Below, one piece after another: positions 6,399 to 13,624 of a DNA stretch of 18,370 nt. The notes under the pieces are model-generated. The model did not search any database, was not told where the DNA came from, and saw only the letters and a list, made by a program, of their open reading frames with translations. This stretch comes from OFTM382 sp964448185 (GTDB taxonomy: Bacteria; Planctomycetota; Phycisphaerae; Phycisphaerales; UBA1924): NCBI GenBank assembly GCA_964448185.1, contig CAYUVO010000052.1:1-18370 (forward strand), in the 5' to 3' direction. The translations under genes and the position numbers were made by a program. Within the stretch, counting starts at the first letter, position 1; each line of letters begins with the position of its first letter.

Positions 6399-8393
6399 TC
6401 AGCCTTCGAGCCGATGGAGCCATTCTTCTTCGAGTTCATCGAGCTCTGTCTGATGCTCGGTCCGCTGAGCGGTCAGCGTTTCGACACGATCGGTGTTCGT
6501 CCAGGTTGCGGTGATCCCAAGCTCGTCGTCAATGACCCTGATCTGTGCCTGCAACTCGCCCATCTTCTCTTCGATCTGGTCCATCCCCATCCAGCTCCAC
6601 CGGCTCTTGCGCTTGGCTCCGTTCGTATTCGCCGATGGCGTCGCGTCAGGGGAAACTCCAGCAGGTGCTTTCGGCGCTTTGGCCTGGGCTGCAGCGTTTG
6701 ATCTGCTCGACGCAAATCCCGGCGAGGTGCCGCTCATCGACTTCTTCCACGCGGTCCATTCGCTGTACCCGCCATGAAAGATGGTGATGTTGCCGTCGCC
6801 ATCAAAGATCAGCATGTGATCGCACAGCGTGTCGATGAGCGCACGGTCGTGGCTGATCAGAATCAGCGCACCGTCGTATCCCTTGCCGCTCGGCGAGAGC
6901 GCTTCTTCGAGCCGTTCGGACGACGGGATATCCAGGTGATTCGTAGGTTCGTCGAGCACCAGCAGGTTTTTGGCGCTCGCGAGCAATGACGCGATCGACA
7001 CGCGCGCCCGTTCGCCGCCGCTGAGCATGCCCATTTCTTTTTCTTGATCGAGCCCGCTGAACAAGAACGCACCCGCAAGATCTCTTGCCTGTTGATCGCT
7101 CAGCAGCCTCTCGGGGTTTGCCTTCTCGACCGCTCGCTGAATCGCACGAACCACCGGCATCGACGGATCAAGTGTCGGCGGGTTCTGCTCGAAATATCCA
7201 ACCACCACGCGCGAGCCCAGCGAAGCCGTGCCCTCGTCGGGCTCGCAAGTCCCCAGCAGCGTGCGCACAAGCGTGGTCTTGCCCGCTCCGTTAGGACCGA
7301 TGATCGCCCAGCGTTCGCCCCGACTGATCGTCAGGTCAAAGTCTTCGTACAGCGTGCGCACCGAGCCGTCATGATTCGGGTACCGCTTGGTGAGCCCTCG
7401 CGCCACGACCACCAGCTCACCGGGCCGCTCAGCCTGCGGCAGCTCGAACGTGAACGCGGTCAGCTCCAATGGTCGCTCAAGCGTCGAAGTCTGCTTCGCC
7501 CGATCAAGCCGGCTCTCGCGGCCCCTCGCTTGCTTAGCCCGCTGACCGGTTTTGTACTTGCGAATAAACGCTTCTTCGCGTTTGAACTTGCCTTGTTCGC
7601 TCTCCCACGCCCGAAGCTGAACGATCCGCCGCTCGGCCCGCAACTGACGAAACGTGTGGTAGTTGCCCGGGTAATCAATCAACCTCGCTTGTTCGATCTC
7701 GATGATCCGCGTGACCACGCAATCGAGCAATCGCCTGTCGTGACTGATGAGCAGCACCGCACCCTTGAACTCGTCTCGCAAAAACGTTTCGAGCCATTCA
7801 CGCCCCTGGATGTCAAGGTGATTCGTCGGTTCATCCATCAACAAGCAGTCAGGCTGCATGAGCAAGAGCTTGGCCAGCGCCACCCGTGCGCGTTGTCCGC
7901 CGCTGAGCCCTTCGACGGGCACCCCGAACTGCGCATCGGTGAAGCCCAGCCCGTGGAGCACCGCACCCACGCGGTATTCGACCGCGTAGCCGCCGCACGC
8001 TTCGAGTTTGCGTTCGAGATCTTCCTGTCGCCGAAGGAGTCGTTCGAGCTCTTCGCCTTTGACGTCCGACATCTGCTCGAAGATCGCTGCGAGATCGCGT
8101 TCGAGTTGGAACACTTCGTCGAACGCCGAGAGCACTTCGTCGTGCATCGTGCGGCCGGGCGTCAGCGTCGGGTGCTGATCGAGGACCCCGATGCGCGCGC
8201 CACGCTGGGCGGTCAGGCGGCCAGAATCGGGCTTGAACTCGCCCGCGAGCACCTTGAGCAGCGTGCTCTTGCCCTCGCCGTTGCGGCCCACAAGCCCGAC
8301 CCGCTCGCCGGGCTCGATCGAAAACGAGATCCCGTCAAGGATGATCCGTTGCCCGAAGGCGTGGCACAGGTTCTCGGCTGCGAGGATTGACAC
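6399..8393 (-). CDS. ABC-F family ATPase, Uup-like architecture with C-terminal coiled coil
   Basis: 664 residues from GTG 8393, a cytoplasmic ATPase with two ABC domains and no membrane part. Domain one has Walker A GRNGEGKST (36-44), signature LSGGQ (163-167), Walker B LLMDEPTNHLD (184-194) and the SHDR switch. Residues about 245-305 are the charged helical linker that in this family inserts at the ribosomal E site. Domain two has GPNGAGKTT (366-374), LSGGE (457-461) and LLVLDEPTNHLD (477-488). An Ala/Pro/Ser spacer (about 553-597) then leads to a coiled coil (603-664), as in Uup. ABC-F proteins relieve stalled or assembling ribosomes, and Uup has also been linked to DNA transactions. Which role applies here is not clear. 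It is the last gene of the minus-strand operon, 17 nt after the oxidoreductase stop. Confidence 0.93.
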   Translation of the reverse strand: MSILAAENLCHAFGQRIILDGISFSIEPGERVGLVGRNGEGKSTLLKVLAGEFKPDSGRLTAQRGARIGVLDQHPTLTPGRTMHDEVLSAFDEVFQLERDLAAIFEQMSDVKGEELERLLRRQEDLERKLEACGGYAVEYRVGAVLHGLGFTDAQFGVPVEGLSGGQRARVALAKLLLMQPDCLLMDEPTNHLDIQGREWLETFLRDEFKGAVLLISHDRRLLDCVVTRIIEIEQARLIDYPGNYHTFRQLRAERRIVQLRAWESEQGKFKREEAFIRKYKTGQRAKQARGRESRLDRAKQTSTLERPLELTAFTFELPQAERPGELVVVARGLTKRYPNHDGSVRTLYEDFDLTISRGERWAIIGPNGAGKTTLVRTLLGTCEPDEGTASLGSRVVVGYFEQNPPTLDPSMPVVRAIQRAVEKANPERLLSDQQARDLAGAFLFSGLDQEKEMGMLSGGERARVSIASLLASAKNLLVLDEPTNHLDIPSSERLEEALSPSGKGYDGALILISHDRALIDTLCDHMLIFDGDGNITIFHGGYSEWTAWKKSMSGTSPGFASSRSNAAAQAKAPKAPAGVSPDATPSANTNGAKRKSRWSWMGMDQIEEKMGELQAQIRVIDDELGITATWTNTDRVETLTAQRTEHQTELDELEEEWLHRLEG

Positions 8394-8410
8394 CCCGCAC
8401 GGTACGCTGG

Positions 8411-9577
8411 CTAGACCCCGATGGTCTTGCTTGTTGTGCCGGACTTTCCTGACTTACCTGTCATGGCAAGCCAGGGCTCGACCGTCAGCGACCGAGCCAC
8501 CGGGAGCGAACCCACCCGAGCCAGAGCCCCCACCAGCGCCGGTCGCATGAGCACCGCTGCCAGCGCTCGGCATGCGGGCATCCGTGCGAAGAGCCGCTTG
8601 GCATACGCCCGTTTGAGCTGATGGTGTACCTCTTGCAATGCGATCGGCTGCCGGTCGGAATCAAACCACTTCGCCAGTTCTTGTCCCGCCAGCCTGCCGC
8701 TCCACAGCGCGTTGCCTATGCCTTCGCCGCCCGCCGGGTCGAGGGCCGCTGCCGCATTGCCGACTCGGATTGACCGGACATGCCCGCTCGCTCGCCACCG
8801 TGATCGTGGCACCGGGCACGCGAACCAGTCGCCATGTCGCCACGCGGGTTCGTATTCGGACCAGAGCGACGCGAGCAGCGCATCACGATCCCCGCTGTGC
8901 GCACGCAGCAACTCGCTGCGAGCCACCAGTGCGCACGTCGCGATCCCCTCGTCTTCGATGCCGACGAGCCCGACGTACGCGCCCTTGCCCGGGCGCATCA
9001 CGAGCCCCTCGATCGGCTCGGGCGTCCGCACACGACACTTGAGACCGACGAGCCTGCGATCGGTCGGTGTCGGGCCTGAGGGATCGAGCCTGCCCGTGCC
9101 GTCGGCGTGAATCACCACGCACGCTGTGATCCGTTCACTCTGGCCATCCGAGCCTTGGATCGCAAGCTCGATGCCGTCATCGTGATAGTCAACGCTGCGA
9201 ACACTCATCGGCGTCCGAACATCAGCCCCGGCTGTGCGCGCCCGATCGAGCAACGCGGTATCGAGGCTCGATCGGCTCAGCACCCACGCTGGGGCACCAG
9301 CGGGCGCCCGCCACGACCAACGCCGACTGCCCATCGCAACCGTCAGCCGATCAACCGATCTTGCCCCAGTACGAATGAGCAACTCTTGCCCTGCAATCGC
9401 CTCAAGATCGGGCGTGGCGCTGGGCGAGATGTATTCGCCACAGACTTTCGTGCGGGGGAAACGCTTGGCTTCGACGATCAGTGTGCGCACGCCAGCACTC
9501 GCAAGCGTGAACGCAGCAGCACTTCCCGCGGGCCCGGCTCCTATCACCGCGACGTCGACAGCCTTGGGCACACTCAC
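8411..9577 (-). CDS. FAD-dependent oxidoreductase, geranylgeranyl-reductase-like
   Basis: 388 residues. The N-terminal Rossmann motif VIGAGPAGSAAA (11-22) with Glu36 at the end of the second strand binds FAD. KVCGEYISP (44-52) is the active-site-region motif of the geranylgeranyl reductase-like group. The second FAD motif is GNAAAALDPAGGEGIGNALWSG. Enzymes of this group reduce isoprenoid double bonds or hydroxylate/oxidise aromatic rings. Its ATG overlaps the stop of the methyltransferase gene (ATGA), so the two are translationally coupled and probably act on one substrate. Such a pair often accompanies a type III polyketide synthase in planctomycetes and other bacteria, but none is in this window. 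The C-terminus has a positively charged, moderately hydrophobic stretch that could touch the membrane. The substrate is unknown. Confidence 0.88.
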   Translation of the reverse strand: MSVPKAVDVAVIGAGPAGSAAAFTLASAGVRTLIVEAKRFPRTKVCGEYISPSATPDLEAIAGQELLIRTGARSVDRLTVAMGSRRWSWRAPAGAPAWVLSRSSLDTALLDRARTAGADVRTPMSVRSVDYHDDGIELAIQGSDGQSERITACVVIHADGTGRLDPSGPTPTDRRLVGLKCRVRTPEPIEGLVMRPGKGAYVGLVGIEDEGIATCALVARSELLRAHSGDRDALLASLWSEYEPAWRHGDWFACPVPRSRWRASGHVRSIRVGNAAAALDPAGGEGIGNALWSGRLAGQELAKWFDSDRQPIALQEVHHQLKRAYAKRLFARMPACRALAAVLMRPALVGALARVGSLPVARSLTVEPWLAMTGKSGKSGTTSKTIGV

Positions 9578-10296
9578 TCGTATCCCTTATACGACGTCAC
9601 CGTGAAGCGGTGGTGCAGCAGGTTCCAGTCATACCTCGGTTTGTGCAACCCCACCCGCTTGGCAATACCCATCGCCTCAGCTTTGGTGAACCCCGCTTGA
9701 ACGCTCACCCGCGCATCGTGCTTGACCATTTCGGGCTTGCCGAGCGTCATCGCATGAATCGCAATGAACCCTGCCCGCGAGCGCACGAGATCGTTCCACA
9801 CCACGCCACCTCGGCAGACCTGATCCATCTGTCGCAGCACGTTGAGCGTGGGGAGTTCCCGCAGGTGATGCAGGAACAATCCCGCGTGTACGAAGTCGAA
9901 GCTCTCGACGCCGAAGCGCTCGACGAGTTCGAGGGCATCTCCCTCGATCAGAGTGATGCCCGCCGCGAGCTTGGGGTCTGAGACTTCGAGAAACTCCCGA
10001 GCCAGGTCGAGCGTGGTGGGGTGGAGGTCGATGCCGGTAACTCGGAGATCCAGCCCGCGTCTGGCAGCCCACTTTCGCGCCGCCATCGGCACGTCCGCCG
10101 ATCCGGTCGCTACGTCCAGCAGCGTGATCGGTTTGTCTTTGGGCCAGTCCTTCGTCCAGCGATCGAGCCACCGGATGAGCGCCGAGTTGCCCCCCATCGT
10201 GCGGTTGATCTTGCGGATAAAGCCCAACGCTTCCGAGAGCTCGGCTCGATCGGCGTCGGGAGCATCCATCAGTTCTGGTGTTCGCACTCGCTTCAT
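9574..10296 (-). CDS. Class I SAM-dependent methyltransferase
   Basis: 240 residues. SAM-binding motif I is LLDVATGSADVP (59-70). The acidic end of strand two is VTGIDLHPTTLDLAREF, and motif II is TLIEGDALEL. ESFDFVHAGLFLHHL (strand four) ends with paired His residues, as in UbiE-type and related small-molecule methyltransferases. The acceptor is likely a small hydrophobic molecule, by analogy and from its coupling to the FAD oxidoreductase. Start ATG 10296 is supported by TACGCT 8 nt upstream and the absence of a usable Shine-Dalgarno (GGGAGG is only 2 nt from the ATG). It is the first gene of the three-gene minus-strand operon and is divergent from panB. Confidence 0.9.
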   Translation of the reverse strand: MKRVRTPELMDAPDADRAELSEALGFIRKINRTMGGNSALIRWLDRWTKDWPKDKPITLLDVATGSADVPMAARKWAARRGLDLRVTGIDLHPTTLDLAREFLEVSDPKLAAGITLIEGDALELVERFGVESFDFVHAGLFLHHLRELPTLNVLRQMDQVCRGGVVWNDLVRSRAGFIAIHAMTLGKPEMVKHDARVSVQAGFTKAEAMGIAKRVGLHKPRYDWNLLHHRFTVTSYKGYE

Positions 10297-10304
10297 GGCC
10301 TCCC

Positions 10305-10310
10305 AGCGTA
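10305..10310 (-). promoter_or_regulatory. -10 element (TACGCT) of the methyltransferase operon, leaderless
   Basis: On the minus strand TACGCT is followed by 8 nt and then ATG 10296. No -35 is recognisable. This is the same geometry as the panB element on the other strand, 55 bp away, so the divergent operons use two separate promoters. Confidence 0.5.
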
Positions 10311-10365
10311 CACCGTCCCGCGTGGCCTGATTCGTGTGAGATGTGGGCCATCGCAGCCCCGGGCG

Positions 10366-10371
10366 TATACT
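10366..10371 (+). promoter_or_regulatory. -10 element (TATACT) of panB, leaderless
   Basis: TATACT, one base from the TATAAT consensus, is followed by 8 nt and then ATG 10380. Transcription would start at or within about two bases of the ATG. The intervening bases (CGGGTCCG) contain no Shine-Dalgarno. Confidence 0.65.
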
Positions 10372-10379
10372 CGGGTCCG

Positions 10380-11312
10380 ATGAGCAAGTCTCCAGCCCCC
10401 GCTTCTCCCACGCCCGAACCGAGACCGATCACGCTCCGCACTCTGCGGGCGATGGCATCACGCCACGAACCCATCGCGTGCCTTGCGGTCTACGACGCGA
10501 CCTTCGCAAGGCTCATGGACCAAGCCGGGGTCCATGTGCTGCTCGCGGGTGATTCGGCCGCCGAGGTCGTCCTCGGGTTGCCGCGAACGGTCCATATGCC
10601 GATGGACTTCGCAATCGAAATCACCGCAGCGGTGCGTCGCGGCGCTAGGCGTGCGCACGTCATGGCCGACATGCCCTTTATGAGTTACCAAGCCTCGCCC
10701 GATGACGCGATGACCAACGCCGGTCTGTTTATGACCCGTGGCGGCGCCGACTCGGTCAAGCTCGAAGCGGACGAATCATTTGCGCCGTTGATCGAACGGA
10801 TGACCCATGCGGGCGTGCCTGTGTGTGCGCACGTTGGATCGAGGCCGCAAACCGCGGGGCTCACGGGCGGGTATACCTCGGCGGGGCGCACGCAGGCGAC
10901 GGCTGAGACGATCATCCGCGACGCGGTGGCTCTTGAGCAAGCCGGCGCAGTGATGCTGTTGATCGAAGCGGTGCCCGATGAAGTGACCCGGCGAGTGGTC
11001 GAGGCAACGAACCTTCCGGTGATCGGGATCGGCGCAGGCACCGCATGTCATGGCCAGATTCTTGTGATGCACGATCTGCTCGGGCTGAGTGAACACCCGC
11101 CGAGCTTTGCCAAGCCAGCCGTGGATTTGGCAACACCGATCGTCGAGGCGGGTCGCGAGTGGGTCGCCCGCGTGGCCAGCGGCGAGATCGGTGGGCAGAG
11201 CTACTCGATGAAAGCTGGCGAGATCGTCGAGCCCACCCAAGGGTCTCCATCGGCACCAGAACAAAGCCCAAAGAGCATCCGTTCCGGGCGGACAACCGAA
11301 TCGGGACACTGA
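10380..11312 (+). CDS. panB: 3-methyl-2-oxobutanoate hydroxymethyltransferase
   Basis: 310 residues. PanB transfers a hydroxymethyl group from 5,10-methylene-tetrahydrofolate to alpha-ketoisovalerate, giving ketopantoate, the first committed step to pantothenate and CoA. It forms a cytoplasmic TIM barrel. Conserved positions are YDATFARLMDQAGV, the metal ligands Asp58 (LLAGDS) and Asp97 (MADMPF), Lys127 and Glu129 (KLEA), His151 (HVGSRPQ), the catalytic Glu196 (LLIEAVP) and GIGAG (216-220). Some segments differ from the proteobacterial form: HVGSRPQTAGLTGGY replaces the usual HLGLTPQ-type sequence, and GLPRTVHMP replaces the usual G-STLPV. It is thus a divergent member. A Ser/Pro-rich tail of about 30 residues follows the barrel. 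The start is fixed by the TATACT element 8 nt upstream. No panC or panD is adjacent. Confidence 0.9.
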   Translation: MSKSPAPASPTPEPRPITLRTLRAMASRHEPIACLAVYDATFARLMDQAGVHVLLAGDSAAEVVLGLPRTVHMPMDFAIEITAAVRRGARRAHVMADMPFMSYQASPDDAMTNAGLFMTRGGADSVKLEADESFAPLIERMTHAGVPVCAHVGSRPQTAGLTGGYTSAGRTQATAETIIRDAVALEQAGAVMLLIEAVPDEVTRRVVEATNLPVIGIGAGTACHGQILVMHDLLGLSEHPPSFAKPAVDLATPIVEAGREWVARVASGEIGGQSYSMKAGEIVEPTQGSPSAPEQSPKSIRSGRTTESGH

Positions 11313-11384
11313 AAGCGGTGTTCTTCGGCTTCTTGTGCCACTGGTTTATACAGCCGGGTGTGCAACCCGAGGCCCGATGACCGA

Positions 11385-11412
11385 TTGACACTGTGACGAG
11401 GCATTTGATGCT
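11385..11412 (+). promoter_or_regulatory. Possible promoter of the HtrA-like protease gene
   Basis: TTGACA at 11385-11390 matches the -35 consensus. After 16 nt comes GATGCT at 11407-11412, a poor -10. This would place the start of transcription about 18 nt before ATG 11437, leaving room for the Shine-Dalgarno. Confidence 0.3.
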
Positions 11413-11424
11413 TGGCCTGCGTCC

Positions 11425-11433
11425 AGGAGAAGG
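11425..11433 (+). promoter_or_regulatory. Shine-Dalgarno of the HtrA-like protease gene
   Basis: AGGAGAAGG is purine-rich and close to the anti-Shine-Dalgarno complement. Its AGGAG core ends 7 nt before ATG 11437. Confidence 0.7.
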
Positions 11434-11436
11434 TTC

Positions 11437-12864
11437 ATGCGACGATTTATCGCGTACTCGCCCGCACTGCTGTTGTTGGTCGCGGTGATCGCTTCGACGC
11501 TGCTCGCCCCGGTGATCGCTCGACGGGTCGGCTTTGCCCAAACCGAAGCACGCATCCAGCTCGCGCGGCTCACGCTCGACGACGACGACATCCTCGAACG
11601 CATCAGCCATGCGACCCAAGCCGTCGCCGATCTCGTGCGCCCTTCGGTAGTCCATCTGGATGTGATAACCCGCAACGGGCGGCGACGAGGAGTAGGGGGG
11701 GGAGTTGGGGCGTCGGGCTCGGCGTGGATCTACGACGCAGCGGGTCATGTCGTCACCAACGCCCACGTCGTGCGCGGCGGCGTGAAGGTGACCGCTGAGC
11801 TTTCGGATGGGCGGGTCTATACGCTCGAACGGGTTGGGGTCGATCAGTTTACGGATATCGCGGTGCTCAAGCTGCCGACGACCGCGGGTATTGTGCCGGT
11901 GAGTCGTGCAACGGGTGAGCTGCCCCGTCAGGGCGAGCGGGTGTATGCGTTTGGCTCGCCGTTCGGGTTTAAGTTCTCGATGTCCGAGGGGATGATCTCG
12001 GCGCTGGGTCGTGATCCGCGCGGCGCGGTGGTGCTCAGTCAAGGCTTTACGAACTACATTCAGACTGATGCTGCGGTCAACCCGGGCAACTCGGGCGGGC
12101 CGTTGGTTGACGTGCTCGGCCGCGTGGTGGGGATGAATGTTGCGATCGCTACGGGCTCGGAATCCGAGGGCACGACCACGGGTCAATCTGCGGGGATCTC
12201 GTTTGCGATCCCGCTGCGGACGATCGAATCGGTGGTGGATCAGCTCATCGAGCGGGGCGAAGTGCGTCGAGGGTTCTTGGGTGTTGGGCTGCCGCCAAAC
12301 TCACGCGAGCCGATCCCGGACCGCGAGGCATACAACGGCTTTGGCATGTCGATCCCGTCGGTGACCGAGGGCGGTCCCGCGGAACGAGCGGGGCTCCAAG
12401 CGAGCGACATCATCTTGAGCGTTGATGGTCAGATCATCACGGGCGTCAACGTGCTGCGATCGCAGATCTCCAACAGCCAGCCGGGCGAAGGCGTCGAGAT
12501 TGAATACATCCGCGACGGGGTCAGAAGGACAACCGAGGTTGTGCTCGCAGAGTTCCCCGAAGAAAACATCGCGAGCGTTCCAGCATTGCAAGAGTTGATC
12601 CGGTTGGGGCTTGCAGTGGACGCGCCCGATGGGGTGATCCCCGATGGGGTGATCGTAGTTGGCATCGAGCCGGGGTCGTCCGCCGACAAGGCTGGGTTCG
12701 TGGTGGGGCAGATCATCACCGAGGTCAACAACAAGCGAGTTGGTAACGGGCTGAGGTTTGCAAGCGAACTCGCCAGCAGCGGGCTGTTGGCCGGTCAAGA
12801 TGTCCGGTTTACGGTTCGCGCTGAGGATGGTCAGACGATGGGGCTGACGCTTCGCTCTCGGTAG
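11437..12864 (+). CDS. HtrA/DegP-like S1C serine protease with two PDZ domains
   Basis: 475 residues. Residues 9-28 form an N-terminal hydrophobic segment (signal peptide or anchor), so the enzyme acts outside the inner membrane. The trypsin-like domain carries the triad His110 (VVTNAHVV), Asp140 (FTDIAVLKL) and Ser219 (NPGNSGGPLVD). The oxyanion and substrate loops look intact. The first PDZ domain (about 278-372) contains the GFLGVGL carboxylate-binding loop. The second (about 400-475) contains GVIVVGIEPGSSADKAG. The family degrades or refolds damaged envelope proteins and forms trimers or larger cages. A Gly-rich stretch (GVGGGVGASGS, 86-96), encoded by a G8 run, precedes the first conserved strand. 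PDGVI is duplicated just before the second PDZ domain. The 3' end overlaps the convergent YdjY-type gene by 56 bp. Confidence 0.93.
   Translation: MRRFIAYSPALLLLVAVIASTLLAPVIARRVGFAQTEARIQLARLTLDDDDILERISHATQAVADLVRPSVVHLDVITRNGRRRGVGGGVGASGSAWIYDAAGHVVTNAHVVRGGVKVTAELSDGRVYTLERVGVDQFTDIAVLKLPTTAGIVPVSRATGELPRQGERVYAFGSPFGFKFSMSEGMISALGRDPRGAVVLSQGFTNYIQTDAAVNPGNSGGPLVDVLGRVVGMNVAIATGSESEGTTTGQSAGISFAIPLRTIESVVDQLIERGEVRRGFLGVGLPPNSREPIPDREAYNGFGMSIPSVTEGGPAERAGLQASDIILSVDGQIITGVNVLRSQISNSQPGEGVEIEYIRDGVRRTTEVVLAEFPEENIASVPALQELIRLGLAVDAPDGVIPDGVIVVGIEPGSSADKAGFVVGQIITEVNNKRVGNGLRFASELASSGLLAGQDVRFTVRAEDGQTMGLTLRSR
12625..12654. repeat. In-frame 15-bp tandem duplication
   Basis: The 15-mer CCCGATGGGGTGATC occurs twice in tandem (12625-12639 and 12640-12654). 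It encodes PDGVI-PDGVI at the junction between the two PDZ domains of the protease, and probably arose as a recent slippage duplication. Confidence 0.85.
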
Positions 12865-13624
12865 TCTGCTCAGTCGGTTCCTGAGCTGGCGTTTCAATCA
12901 GCGAAATCCGAACCACCACCGGCGTGCGCACGGGCGGGACGACCTCTGCATCGGCGAGCCATTCGGGTTCGAGCGCACCCGCATCGGGGCTCCACACGCG
13001 GGACCACGCGAGCACTTCGGTGCCGAAGGTGTGCAGCCCGATGATCTGCCCCGTGCCGTCGGCGGCGTAGACCTCGCGTTTGGGAGCGCCCCCAAGCGAA
13101 CGCTCGACCATCAGCGAGCCCGCGAACATCCACGAACTTGGCGTGTCTTGGGCAGCATCCCACGCGAGCAGCGATTGATCTTTGTGAGCGGGGTCGTTCG
13201 ACTTGATCCAAGCGCGTGGATCGGTCGGCAGGTCCGGGTGCGATGGTACGATGAACTCGATGCGCACGGTTTGGCCCGTGGGGAGCGTGGGTTTTGCGTG
13301 CTCCCAGCCGCCGGGGGCGCCGGGTTCGAGTCCGGCAGCGAGCAGAGCGGCGTGGATATGCGAGGGTCGGGCGCGGGTAGCGACAAGCGATTCGTGTTCG
13401 CGGGAATCGAGGGCGCAGACGATCACTTCGAGATAGACGTCGGGAGTCTGCGGGTGGTGGCAGTCGATGGCGACAAAGCCATCAAACTCGACGATGTGAT
13501 CGGCGACGTTGACACGGATGTGGTCGAAGACCTTTGCCATCTTCGCGTGGGAAGCGTCTTGTGCGAGTACGCACGTCGGCGTCAGGGCGAACAACAGCGT
13601 GGCAAGTATCGCGTGGTGTTTCAT
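12809..13624 (-). CDS. Secreted YdjY-domain protein
   Basis: 271 residues from ATG 13624, which begins a clear signal peptide (MKHHAILATLLFALTPTCVLA). The longer open frame upstream lies inside murD. The core resembles the YdjY domain found widely in planctomycetes: VEFDGFVAIDCHHPQTPDVYLEV, then ALDSREHESLVAT, then ARPSHIHAALLAAGLEPGAPGG. The H-E-S and S-H-I-H-A-A-L-L signatures are conserved, but their function is not known. It should act in the periplasm. Its ATG overlaps the murD stop (ATGA), suggesting translational coupling, though no functional link to cell-wall synthesis is established. The C-terminus is a low-complexity Glu/Thr/Ser/Pro tail whose codons lie opposite the end of the protease gene. 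Confidence 0.8.
   Translation of the reverse strand: MKHHAILATLLFALTPTCVLAQDASHAKMAKVFDHIRVNVADHIVEFDGFVAIDCHHPQTPDVYLEVIVCALDSREHESLVATRARPSHIHAALLAAGLEPGAPGGWEHAKPTLPTGQTVRIEFIVPSHPDLPTDPRAWIKSNDPAHKDQSLLAWDAAQDTPSSWMFAGSLMVERSLGGAPKREVYAADGTGQIIGLHTFGTEVLAWSRVWSPDAGALEPEWLADAEVVPPVRTPVVVRISLIETPAQEPTEQTTESEASAPSSDHPQREP

Noticed and set aside
7044..8390. 448-codon plus-strand open frame opposite the ABC-F gene
   Set aside because: Antisense shadow. The minus frame contains all ABC-F motifs and the plus product has no recognisable domain.
11347..11352. TATACA as -10 of the protease gene
   Set aside because: Lacks the final T, has no -35, and would give a long leader. The TTGACA region nearer the gene is the better, still weak, candidate.
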